In this document: positions 42,825 to 50,601 of the stretch, piece after piece
Layout: every line of letters starts with the position of its first letter
How positions within the stretch are numbered: the first letter of the stretch is position 1
Assembly (NCBI RefSeq): GCF_014595885.1
Contig: NZ_JABUKC010000002.1
Span: forward strand, 186,001 to 250,000
Direction: 5' to 3'
Length of the DNA stretch: 64,000 nucleotides
DNA from: Microcella alkalica
Lineage (GTDB): Bacteria; Actinomycetota; Actinomycetes; Actinomycetales; Microbacteriaceae
Program-made: the position numbers and the translations under genes
The notes under the pieces: model-generated
Seen by the model: the letters and a program-made list of their open reading frames with translations, nothing else
Databases searched by the model: none
What the model was told of the DNA's origin: nothing

Positions 42825-44326
42825 CACGAACCCCCCGGCGACCCCGTGCCCAGATACGGGTGCAGGTCGTACCCGAACTCGTGCCGCAGCGCCGACCGCG
42901 CCGCGTAGTAGCCGGCCAGACCGTGCACGCCCGGCCCTGGCGGCGTCGCCGACGAGCACAGGTACACGCCCGCAGCCGGGGTGCGCCACGGCTCGCGCGA
43001 CAGCACCGGCCGCGCCACGAGCTGCGCGAGCGTCGGCTCGCCGACCGCGATGTCGCCGCCCAGGTAGTTGGCGTTCTGCTGCTGCATCTGCGCCGCCGTG
43101 CGGCTCGAGGATGCCCGGATCAGCTCCCGGAACCCCGGCGCGAACCGCTCGATCTGCGCCACGATCGCCTCCTCGCGGTCGACCGTCGACCCGTGCGGCA
43201 CGTGCGTGTACGCCCACAGCGTGTGCTGCCCCTCCGGCGCGCGCGTCGGGTCGACGACGGTCGGCTGCGCGACGAGCACGTACGGGCTCTCCGGGTGCCG
43301 GCCCGCCTCGACCTCGGCCTCGCCCGCCGCGATCTCCTCGCGCGAGCCGCCCAGGTGCAGGGTCGGCGTGCGGCGCAGCTCCTCGTTGGCCCACGGCACC
43401 GGCCCGCTCAGCGCGAAGTCGACCTTCGCGACGCCGTTGCCGTACTCATAGCCCTCCAGCCGCTCGCGATAGCCCTTCGGCAGCCGGTCGCCGGCGATGC
43501 GCGAGAGGGCGCGCGGGCTCGTGTCGAACAGCACCGCGCGCGCGGCGGGCAGCTCGCGGATGTCGCCGACCTCCGCACCCGTGACGATCGAGCCGCCGTG
43601 GGCGCGCAGATCATCGGCGAGGGCATCCGTGATCGCCTGCGACCCGCCCTGCGGGATCGGCCAGCCGCGCGCGTGCGCCGTCGTGCCGAGCATGAGCGCC
43701 GCCGCCGACGTCGACAGGCTCGGCATCGGCCGGATCGAGTGCGCTGCGAGCCCCGACAGCATCGCCGGCGCGAGCTCGTCGGCGAAGCGCACGTTCCACG
43801 ACGGCAGGCCCTGCTCGAGCGCCCGCAGCCCGAACCGCAGCAGCGTCACCGGATGCCGCGGCAGCTGCAGCAGCGGCGACCCCGTCAGCTGCGCGAGGCG
43901 GTGCGCGTTCTGCACGAGCGGCGCGAATAGCTGCCGCCACGCGGGGCCGTCGGCGCCGAGCGCCTCGACGGCGCGCTCCAGGTCACGGTAGGCGAGCCCC
44001 GCCCTGCCCCCATCGAGCGGATGTCCGTACGAGATCTCGGGGACGATGAGGCGGATGCGCTTGGCCAGCTCGAAGCGCCGGAAGAAGCCCGACGACAGCG
44101 CGAGCGGATGCACCGCCGAACCGAGGTCGTGTGTGAAGCCGGGGATCGTCAGCGCACCGCTGCGGGCGCCGCCGCCGATCGTCGACGCGCGCTCGAGCAC
44201 GAGCACCTCCAGCCCCGCCCGGGCGAGCGTCACGGCCGCCGCGAGGCCGTTCGGCCCCGAGCCGACGACGATCGCGTCGGGGGTTCCGGAGGCCGAGCTC
44301 GAGCCGGTCGCGCGCGCATCGCTCAT
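42824..44326 (-). CDS. FAD-dependent oxidoreductase, phytoene-desaturase-like
   Basis: 500 residues. Dinucleotide-binding VVGSGPNGLAAAVTLARAG at residues 20-38 and VLERASTIGGGARS, then a long substrate domain and the C-terminal FAD motif AGVYLCSSATPPGPGVHGL. It belongs to the CrtI/phytoene-desaturase-related NAD(P)/FAD oxidoreductases that are common in actinobacteria outside carotenoid clusters; no crtB, crtE or other pathway gene is near. Substrate unknown. ATG start at 44326, divergent from the hydrolase gene. Confidence 0.87.
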   Translation of the reverse strand: MSDARATGSSSASGTPDAIVVGSGPNGLAAAVTLARAGLEVLVLERASTIGGGARSGALTIPGFTHDLGSAVHPLALSSGFFRRFELAKRIRLIVPEISYGHPLDGGRAGLAYRDLERAVEALGADGPAWRQLFAPLVQNAHRLAQLTGSPLLQLPRHPVTLLRFGLRALEQGLPSWNVRFADELAPAMLSGLAAHSIRPMPSLSTSAAALMLGTTAHARGWPIPQGGSQAITDALADDLRAHGGSIVTGAEVGDIRELPAARAVLFDTSPRALSRIAGDRLPKGYRERLEGYEYGNGVAKVDFALSGPVPWANEELRRTPTLHLGGSREEIAAGEAEVEAGRHPESPYVLVAQPTVVDPTRAPEGQHTLWAYTHVPHGSTVDREEAIVAQIERFAPGFRELIRASSSRTAAQMQQQNANYLGGDIAVGEPTLAQLVARPVLSREPWRTPAAGVYLCSSATPPGPGVHGLAGYYAARSALRHEFGYDLHPYLGTGSPGGS

Positions 44327-44421
44327 GCTTCGACCCTAGGCCCGGCACCCGAGCGCGGGGGAGGGGGTTGCGACGCGCAAGCCCCTGTCGCGCTGTCGGC
44401 GGTGACGCGCACACTGGAGGC

Positions 44422-45096
44422 ATGCTCGAACGCACCGGAGGGCTCATCCGCGACTACGGGTTCGTCGCCCGCAGTCGCTGGCGCTCGATCCGGGTCGGCA
44501 TGGCGCCGCCCGCGCCCGGCGCCGGCGTCAAGGCGCCCGTGCTGCTCATTCCCGGCGTGTTCGAGACCTGGCACTATCTCGAGGCGCTCGGCGAGCGACT
44601 CGCCGCCGAAGGCCACGCCGTGCACTACCTCGAGCGCCTCGGCCTCAACCGCGAGCCCATCGGCGAGACGGCGGCCCTCGTGCAGGAGCACCTCGACGAG
44701 CTCGACCTGCGCGACGTCGTCGTCGTCGGGCACTCCAAGGGCGGTCTCATCGGCAAGCACATGCTCACCGTCGACGACCGCGACGAGCGCATCGCGCGGC
44801 TCATCGCCATCAACACGCCGTTCCCCGGCAGCCCGCTCGCCCGCTACGCCGTGTCGGCGTGGCGCGAGTTCGCGCCCGATCGGCCCGTGATCCGCACGCT
44901 CGCGCAGGCGACCGAGGTCAACGCGCGCATCGTGTCGATCTACAGCGCCTTCGACCAGTACATCCCCGGCTCGAGCAGGCTCGACGGCGCCACGAATGTC
45001 GAGCTGCCGCTCGTCGGGCACTTCCGCGTGCTGGAGGACCCGCTGCTGCTCGACGAGGTCGCGCGCTGGGCCGCCGAGCCCTCGCCGCGGAGCTAG
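44422..45096 (+). CDS. alpha/beta hydrolase, lipase-like
   Basis: 224 residues. APVLLIPGVFETWHYL is the oxyanion-side loop, VVVVGHSKGG the nucleophile elbow with Ser105, YSAFDQYIPGSS carries the likely Asp and LPLVGHF the His. This is the layout of class 2 lipases and related esterases. No signal peptide, so cytoplasmic. ATG 44422 was chosen for GGAGG just before it (44416-44420); the spacing is short. Substrate unknown. Confidence 0.85.
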   Translation: MLERTGGLIRDYGFVARSRWRSIRVGMAPPAPGAGVKAPVLLIPGVFETWHYLEALGERLAAEGHAVHYLERLGLNREPIGETAALVQEHLDELDLRDVVVVGHSKGGLIGKHMLTVDDRDERIARLIAINTPFPGSPLARYAVSAWREFAPDRPVIRTLAQATEVNARIVSIYSAFDQYIPGSSRLDGATNVELPLVGHFRVLEDPLLLDEVARWAAEPSPRS

Positions 45097-45130
45097 AGCG
45101 GTATCGCGTTGTGAGAGCAGCCCAGCGTCG

Positions 45131-47065
45131 TTAGAACAGCACCGCCGCGACCGGCACGGCCGCGACGAGCAGTGTCAGCACGAGCGCGACGACGGCCGGC
45201 GCGAACGCCGCACCGCCCGCGCCCTTGAGCGCGATCGCCCGCGCCGCGAGGTACGGCAGCGGCGAGAGTAGCCCCAGCACCGGCGTCGCGCGGCGCGCGT
45301 GCCCGCGACGCTTGAGCGCCGCGCCGTCGGCGGCGGCGAGCACGAGCGACAGCAGCAGCAGGAGCCCGACGACGATCAGCACCGCGTACGGGGCGATCGC
45401 GGCCGGCAGGTAGGAGATGCCGGCATCCACCGCGCTCGCGACGGGGCCGAGCACGCCCGCGAGCGCCGGCACGAGGCCGACGAGGCCCTGCGCGAAGACG
45501 ATCGCGGCGAGCGGGAGGCCGGCGAGCGGCAGGAGGGCGAGCATCCACGACGCGCCCGTCGCCGCGCGCGGCGCCTTCGCGGGCGCCGAGGCGACCGAGC
45601 CGGGCCACGTGCGCCCCATGGGGCCGAAGTCGACCGAGCCGGGCTCGCCGTCGGCGGTCGGCTCGGCGAACGAACGGCCGCGCATCGGGCCCGGCTCGCT
45701 CGCCTGACCCGCGAACGGTGCGGCGAGCGGAGCGCGCGCGACGGCCGACACGGGCGCCGCGGCCGTGCCAGGCTCGGGCGGCGGCGCCATCGCGAGCATC
45801 GCATCGAAGTCGGTGGCGGCGGCCGTCGCGGCGGCCGAGACGGGGGCCGGCGGGGCGGCGTCGCTCGGCGCGAAGGCGGCCGGCTGCACCGGGGCCGCCG
45901 ATGCCGGATGCCCGGCCGAGGCCGCGACCGCCTGCGAGGCGATGCGCTGCGGGCCGGTGAGGCCGGCGAGCGGCGCCGGCGCGGGCTCCACGATCGGGGT
46001 CGCGACGGGAGCCGCCGGCGCGAGCACCTCGAACTCGGGCGTGACGGTCGGGCCGCCGTGCAGCAGCTCGGCCTGCTCCTCGTCGGAGAGCTCGACGCCG
46101 AGCACGCTCGCCGACATCGGGTAGTCGCCGATGAGAGTCGGGGCGGCGTCGGCGGGGTCGCCCACGCCGTTCGGGTTCGTCATCGTGCCGAACGCGCTCG
46201 AGGGCGTCTGCACGATGACGGGCGGCTGCGCGGCGACGGCGGCAGCGATGAGCGGGGTCACGGCGGGGGCGTCGGTGACGAGCGCCTCGCCCGCAGCGGC
46301 GCGGCGGCCGCGCTTGCGGGCCTCGATCGCGGCGGCGCGCTCGGCGGCGGCCGCGACGCTCGGGTCGACGGGGGCGGCGACGGCGTCGGCGACAGGCGTG
46401 GGGGTCGGCGCGGTCGCGGCGGCCTCGACGACAGCGGGCTCGACGACAGCGGGCTCGACGACAGCGGGCTCGACCACGGCCGGCGCCGCAGCGAACCCGG
46501 CGGCGCCCGGCGGCGGGATGGTCGGCGCCGGCGAGGGCGGCACGACGGAGGCGCGGGGCGCGGCGGAGGCCGCGGTGCCCGCCTCGGCGAGGCGCTCGGC
46601 GACGGTCGCTTCGGGTGCGACCGTCACGGGCGCCTCGAGGAGGGCGCCTCGCGACTCGAGCTCGCGGCGCTGGCGGCGGCTGAGGACGAGCTCGCCGCCT
46701 CCGCCCGACGCGGTGGGGCCGGAGGCGGCCGGGCCGCTCGGGCCGTCGTGCAGATAGGAGGAGGTCGCGTGCTGCCCCGTCGCGAAGTCGACGGGCGAGA
46801 CCGGTGCCGGCTCGCCCGCATCCTGCAGGCGTCGCACGATGTCGACCGGGTCGTCGCCGACGCCGATCGGGCCGGGCGAGCCCAGGCTCACGGGCGTGAT
46901 GGGCTTCGACATGTCGTGGGCGACCGGCTGGGCGTGCGCGGGGCCGAGGGCCTGCACGTGCTCCGTCCAGGCGGAGCCATCCCACCAGCGAGCGAACCCG
47001 GGCCCCCCGGCATCCGGATACCAGCCAGCGGGCGGCAGCGAGCCCCCCGACGACGTCTCAGTCAT
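45131..47065 (-). CDS. DUF2510 protein with long disordered region and membrane end
   Basis: 644 residues. N-terminal DUF2510 (PPAGWYPDAGGPGFARWWDG and SAWTEHVQA). Residues about 60-460 are Ala/Pro/Val-rich low complexity, including four VVEPA repeats encoded by 46424-46483. The C-terminus has about four membrane helices (LALLPLAGLPLAAIVFAQGL and AVLIVVGLLLLLSLVLA among them). This architecture, a short Trp module at the N-terminus and a membrane domain at the C-terminus, is common in Microbacteriaceae envelope proteins; the role is unknown. ATG 47065 was chosen for GGGGGGAA seven bases upstream. Confidence 0.8.
   Translation of the reverse strand: MTETSSGGSLPPAGWYPDAGGPGFARWWDGSAWTEHVQALGPAHAQPVAHDMSKPITPVSLGSPGPIGVGDDPVDIVRRLQDAGEPAPVSPVDFATGQHATSSYLHDGPSGPAASGPTASGGGGELVLSRRQRRELESRGALLEAPVTVAPEATVAERLAEAGTAASAAPRASVVPPSPAPTIPPPGAAGFAAAPAVVEPAVVEPAVVEPAVVEAAATAPTPTPVADAVAAPVDPSVAAAAERAAAIEARKRGRRAAAGEALVTDAPAVTPLIAAAVAAQPPVIVQTPSSAFGTMTNPNGVGDPADAAPTLIGDYPMSASVLGVELSDEEQAELLHGGPTVTPEFEVLAPAAPVATPIVEPAPAPLAGLTGPQRIASQAVAASAGHPASAAPVQPAAFAPSDAAPPAPVSAAATAAATDFDAMLAMAPPPEPGTAAAPVSAVARAPLAAPFAGQASEPGPMRGRSFAEPTADGEPGSVDFGPMGRTWPGSVASAPAKAPRAATGASWMLALLPLAGLPLAAIVFAQGLVGLVPALAGVLGPVASAVDAGISYLPAAIAPYAVLIVVGLLLLLSLVLAAADGAALKRRGHARRATPVLGLLSPLPYLAARAIALKGAGGAAFAPAVVALVLTLLVAAVPVAAVLF
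46424..46483. repeat. 15-base tandem repeat inside DUF2510 gene
   Basis: CTCGACGACAGCGGG occurs three times exactly (46424-46468) and once with changes (46469-46483), in frame, giving VVEPA repeats. The number of copies probably varies between strains by slippage. Confidence 0.8.
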
Positions 47066-47141
47066 GATCATTCCCCCCGGAATCACGTGCGCGCGCGCAC
47101 GACTTCGGGCCGAGTCTAAGTCGAGGAATTCGCTGGGAGTA

Positions 47142-47157
47142 CCCCCGTAAGCGGGGG
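47142..47157. promoter_or_regulatory. GC inverted repeat between divergent genes
   Basis: CCCCCG (47142-47147) and CGGGGG (47152-47157) around TAAG lie 77 bases upstream of the DUF2510 start and 83 bases upstream of the GNAT start. No gene ends toward it, so it is not a terminator; a shared regulator-binding site is possible. Confidence 0.35.
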
Positions 47158-47239
47158 GCAGACCCGTCTACCATTCGGAAGGCGAAAAGCGGGCTGACCG
47201 GCCCGAACGTCGCGGCGGACGAGCGAAGGAGCATCCCTG

Positions 47240-47674
47240 ATGACGATCGAGCAGTACGAGGATGCAACGCTCGTCGGCCGCCGTGCGACCCTCGACGAGC
47301 TGCACGCGCTCGCGGAGTCGGTCGGGTGGCTCGACCACTTCGACTGGTCGACCATCGGGCAGTCGCTCGAAGCGACCCTGCACGGGGTCGTCGCGGTGCG
47401 CGACGGCGAAACCGTCGGCATGGCGCGGCTGCTCGGCGACGGCGTGAAGTACTTCATGATCCACGACGTGCTCGTGCACCCCGACCACCAGGGCGACGGT
47501 CTCGCGGCGCGGCTGGTCGAGCACCTGCTCGAGCACGTCGCGCTCGTCGCGCCGTCACGCGCGTGGGTCGGCCTGTTCGCGAGCCCCGAGGCCGAGCACC
47601 TCTACGCCGAGCATGGCTTCGGCTCCGACGACATGCGGGGCATGTGGCGCTGGGTGGAGCCCGGCGCGGCCTAG
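47240..47674 (+). CDS. GNAT family N-acetyltransferase
   Basis: 144 residues, one GNAT domain. GETVGMARLLGDGVKYFMIHDVLVHPDHQGDGLAARLVEHL region holds the acetyl-CoA-binding motif A (HPDHQGDGLAARLV), and the last strand is ASPEAEHLYAEHGFG. It transfers an acetyl group from acetyl-CoA to an amine; the acceptor is unknown. ATG start with GGAG ten bases upstream. Its stop overlaps the stop of the next, convergent gene (47671-47674). Confidence 0.88.
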   Translation: MTIEQYEDATLVGRRATLDELHALAESVGWLDHFDWSTIGQSLEATLHGVVAVRDGETVGMARLLGDGVKYFMIHDVLVHPDHQGDGLAARLVEHLLEHVALVAPSRAWVGLFASPEAEHLYAEHGFGSDDMRGMWRWVEPGAA

Positions 47675-48078
47675 CCGGCTTCCTCCACGGCGGGCGGGGC
47701 CCCGGCGTCGCTGCGCTCGTCGGCGGCGGTGCGGCGCTGTTCGGCGGGCTCCTGCACACCCTCGGGCGCACCTCGGTGTGGGCCGCCGCCCGCGCCGTCG
47801 CCGTCGCTCTCGTCGAGCTGCCCCTCGGGGCCGGCCTCCGGCCCGCGAGGGTCGGCCGTCGGCTGATCGGGCGGCGTCTGGGCGATGTCCGGGTCGATCG
47901 AGAACGAGGTGTCGTCGCGCGACTCGGCGACCCCGCCCGCGCCCGCGTCGAAGCGCGTCACGGTCGGGTCGTTGGCCTCGGTGTACTGCTGATCCTCGAC
48001 GGCGTCGGCGATGAGGTCGTCGCCGCCGCTCGGCCCGAGGTGGCTGCGGTCGTGATCCTGCTCGCGTGCGTCAGACAT
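47671..48078 (-). CDS. acidic disordered protein 1
   Basis: 135 residues, strongly hydrophilic and acidic, with no hydrophobic core (for example REQDHDRSHLGPSGGDDLIA, then many Asp/Glu/Pro/Gly). Intrinsically disordered by composition. It is the last of four such genes on this strand (48071, 48558 and 49157 starts below). Not a known family to me. ATG 48078 lies inside the end of the upstream gene (overlap 48071-48078), so the two are translationally coupled. Confidence 0.65.
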   Translation of the reverse strand: MSDAREQDHDRSHLGPSGGDDLIADAVEDQQYTEANDPTVTRFDAGAGGVAESRDDTSFSIDPDIAQTPPDQPTADPRGPEAGPEGQLDESDGDGAGGGPHRGAPEGVQEPAEQRRTAADERSDAGAPPAVEEAG

Positions 48079-48307
48079 CGGTCTTCCCCTCGGCCGGCTC
48101 GTCGGGTCGGTGCTGCGCGAGGCGCGAAGGTCCGGCGTCCTGGTCGGGGTCGGCCTCGTCGTCGTCGGCGAAATCCTGGTCGGGGGCGACGTGGCCCTCG
48201 TCGAGCACCTGCTCGCCCGCGACGACGTCGCCGGAGTCGGGGTTGCGGGTTTCGATGTCGTGGGCGACGGGGTCGTCGCCTGCGTGGCCGTCGGTGTGAG
48301 CATCCAT
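48071..48307 (-). CDS. acidic disordered protein 2
   Basis: 78 residues starting MDAHTDGHAGDDPVAHDIET. Rich in Asp, Glu, His and Gly, without hydrophobic core, and similar in composition to its three neighbours. Function unknown; a role in stress or desiccation tolerance is only a guess from composition. ATG 48307 follows GAAAGG by about eight bases. Overlaps the next gene by eight bases. Confidence 0.6.
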   Translation of the reverse strand: MDAHTDGHAGDDPVAHDIETRNPDSGDVVAGEQVLDEGHVAPDQDFADDDEADPDQDAGPSRLAQHRPDEPAEGKTDV

Positions 48308-48355
48308 GTCGGTCGCCTTTCGAGCGGGGAGCGGAACGTGGAGAGAGGTCGAGAA

Positions 48356-48388
48356 GGGCGCCCCTCCTGATCGGTGGGAGGGGCGCCC
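48356..48388 (-). terminator. 12-base-pair GC hairpin
   Basis: GGGCGCCCCTCC (48356-48367) pairs exactly with GGAGGGGCGCCC (48377-48388) around a 9-base loop. It lies in the 250-base gap downstream of the 48558-49564 gene pair on the minus strand and would separate the two halves of the acidic-protein cluster into two transcripts. The rest of the gap (48389-48557) shows nothing further. Confidence 0.65.
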
Positions 48389-48557
48389 GAAGCCGCAGCG
48401 TTTCAGCCCTGAGTGCGCTGCGGCCCTTCGGCTCGGCGGGGCGTGGCCACCACCGGGCCGGAGTGCTGATCGTCGGCCGCGCACCCGTCACGATGCCGGT
48501 CGTCGCTCGCGGTGCACCGCCGCGAGCCGCCGCCGTCGCGGCCGACGATCGCTCGCA

Positions 48558-49160
48558 TCAACGGTCGGTGTTGCCGCCGTTGATCGTCGTGGCGTCCTCG
48601 CCCGGGTCGCGATCGACGAGATCGCGGTCGACGAGGTTCTCGCTGTCGCGGAATTCGGTGCCGCGCTGCCCCTGCGGCGCCTCGTCGGTCGAGCCCTCGT
48701 CGGAGAACCCGGTCGACTCGTCGCCGTAGCCGCCGGTCGCGTTCTGGCCGTCGAGCGGGTCGGCGGAGACGCCGCCGTCGCTCGTGACCTCGTCGCGGGG
48801 GATGTCGGCGCCGCCGGCGTCGAGCGAGCCGACGTCGGCGCCGGGGCCGGCACCCATGTCGCGCTCGGCGGGGGTGAGCTCGTCGGGGCTCGGGCTGAGC
48901 CCGGCCCCTCGCTGATCCTCGCCGAGGCCGGCCACGCCGAGCGCGCCGGGAACATGGCCGCCGATCGTGCCGCGCGACACGCTCTCCTCGGCCGTCTGGG
49001 CCCGCTCGTCGGTGTGCAGCTCGTCGCCGACGACCTGCTCGGGCGTGCCGTATCCCTCGGTGCCCGTGGTGCCGAGCGTGCCGCCCACGGGCGCGTCGCC
49101 GTGCTGGACGTCGCCCTGGTGGTCGTGCAGGTGCTGGCTCTCGTCGCCGTGGTGGGTCAC
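48558..49160 (-). CDS. acidic disordered protein 3
   Basis: 200 residues, very acidic and Gly-rich (DELHTDERAQTAEESVSRGT, GQNATGGYGDESTGFSDEGS), no hydrophobic core, His-rich start (THHGDESQHLHDHQGD). GTG start overlaps the stop of the upstream gene as GTGA. Unknown function; same composition class as the neighbours, which suggests one functional set. Confidence 0.65.
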   Translation of the reverse strand: MTHHGDESQHLHDHQGDVQHGDAPVGGTLGTTGTEGYGTPEQVVGDELHTDERAQTAEESVSRGTIGGHVPGALGVAGLGEDQRGAGLSPSPDELTPAERDMGAGPGADVGSLDAGGADIPRDEVTSDGGVSADPLDGQNATGGYGDESTGFSDEGSTDEAPQGQRGTEFRDSENLVDRDLVDRDPGEDATTINGGNTDR

Positions 49161-49564
49161 GGGGTCATCCCCTCTCCGCCGGCGTGGTGGTCGTGGTTGC
49201 CGGGAACCCCGCCACCCGCCTGGCCCTCGTCGAAGTTGTTCTCGATGCCGTCGTCGAGGCCTCCGGTGACGGTCTGGCCCTCGTCGTAGTCGTTGGGCGT
49301 CTCGAGCAGCGAGGCGTCGGCGTCGCCCGTCGTGAGCAGGCCTCCGTCGCTGTCGTCGATGCCGGGGATGGGCTCGTCCTCACCCGCGGCATCCATGTCG
49401 TCCTCGATCACCTCGTCGGCGCGGGGCTGCTCGGTGCCGTGCGGGTGGCCGGTGGCGAAGTCGGCGCTCTGCCCCTCCTGGCCCTGCCCTGCGCCGAAGT
49501 CGCCCTCGGCGCCCGGGTTTTCGCCCATCGTGGTGCCGTCGTTGTGGATGTCGTGCTCGCTCAT
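49157..49564 (-). CDS. acidic disordered protein 4
   Basis: 135 residues, first gene of the cluster. MSEHDIHNDGTTMGENPGAE, DFATGHPHGTEQPRADEVIE and a His/Gly-rich end. Acidic and disordered by composition. ATG 49564 follows a GGAAGGAG-like site (49569-49577 on the minus strand). The gene is divergent from the membrane protein gene at 49712. Confidence 0.65.
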   Translation of the reverse strand: MSEHDIHNDGTTMGENPGAEGDFGAGQGQEGQSADFATGHPHGTEQPRADEVIEDDMDAAGEDEPIPGIDDSDGGLLTTGDADASLLETPNDYDEGQTVTGGLDDGIENNFDEGQAGGGVPGNHDHHAGGEGMTP

Positions 49565-49711
49565 CGCGGTCTCCTTCCATCGGGGGAACGCGACCACTCT
49601 GACCCTCGGCGCGCGCTCAGCCCAGGGGGTAGACAGGCGACCGGAGCGGGCCTACGGTCGCCCGCCCGAACGCTCGGCCCAGACCAAGCCCGCACACGTC
49701 AGGATGGGCGC

Positions 49712-50557
49712 ATGCCCGCCGCCGTCGCCGCAGCCCCCGTCGACCTCGACCCGCCCGCCGGGCCGCTCAGCGCGAAGCTGTGGCCGGCCCTCGGCGTCGC
49801 CGCGTCGGCGGTCGTGCTGTACGGGTTCTTCGACGCGCCGTTCCGGCCGGTCGGCTACGTCGTGCTCGTGGCCTCACTCGTCGCGGCGCTGCTCGTCGAC
49901 CGGCGGCTGTTCCAGGATCTGCTGCTCATCGGCCTGGGCATCACGATCGTGAGCCTCGTGAGCGTCAAGGCCGACATCAGCTGGGGCAACATCGTGCTGC
50001 TCGGCATCGTGTTCACGGCCGCGGTCGCCGTGCCGTTCATCGTCGACCGGTTCGTGTACCGCCGGCGGGCGATCCGGTTCCCGTGGCGCAGCGGTCGGCG
50101 CTGGAGCCGCGGCGAGAAGATCTACCTCATCGCGGTGCCGGCGCTCGGCTGGCTCATTCTGCCGTTCTACTTCCTCACCTCGGGCGTCTACGAGAACTGG
50201 CCCGACGTCGAGACGCCGAGCGAGATCGCGCGCCTCTTCGTCGGCGTCAACGCGGTCGGCACGTGGGACGAGCTCTTCTTCATCTGCACCTGCTACGCCC
50301 TGCTGCTGCGCCACTTCCGCCCGTGGCTGGCGAACGTGCTGCAGGCGATCATCTTCGTCAGCTTCCTCTGGGAGCTCGGCTACCAGGCGTGGGGGCCGCT
50401 GCTGACGATCCCGTTCGCGCTCGTGCAGGGCATGCTCTTCCACCGCACGAAGAGCCTCACCTTCGTGCTCATCGTGCACCTGCTGTTCGACCTGGTGGTG
50501 TTCCTCGTCATCGTGCACGCGCACGACCCGGCCGCCCTGCCGATCTTCCTGTACTGA
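49712..50557 (+). CDS. CPBP-like intramembrane protein
   Basis: 281 residues with about eight hydrophobic helices. Near residue 190, GTWDELFFICTCYALLLRHF lies where CPBP (CAAX/bacteriocin-processing) proteases carry EExxxR, then FALVQGMLFHR and LIVHLLFDLVVF supply the conserved His/Asp positions. The first motif has DE in place of EE and lacks the Arg, so catalytic activity is uncertain. ATG start. Followed closely by the helicase gene on the same strand. Confidence 0.65.
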   Translation: MPAAVAAAPVDLDPPAGPLSAKLWPALGVAASAVVLYGFFDAPFRPVGYVVLVASLVAALLVDRRLFQDLLLIGLGITIVSLVSVKADISWGNIVLLGIVFTAAVAVPFIVDRFVYRRRAIRFPWRSGRRWSRGEKIYLIAVPALGWLILPFYFLTSGVYENWPDVETPSEIARLFVGVNAVGTWDELFFICTCYALLLRHFRPWLANVLQAIIFVSFLWELGYQAWGPLLTIPFALVQGMLFHRTKSLTFVLIVHLLFDLVVFLVIVHAHDPAALPIFLY

Positions 50558-50601
50558 GCCGGCCGTCGGGCGCGCAGGCGGCGGCTGACAGACTGGGCGC
50601 G

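Noticed and set aside
46424-46483. CRISPR-like repeat array
   Set aside because: The 15-base units are contiguous, in frame and without spacers; they encode VVEPA repeats.
48558-49160. Secreted or cell-wall protein
   Set aside because: There is no signal peptide, membrane helix or sorting motif in any of the four acidic proteins.
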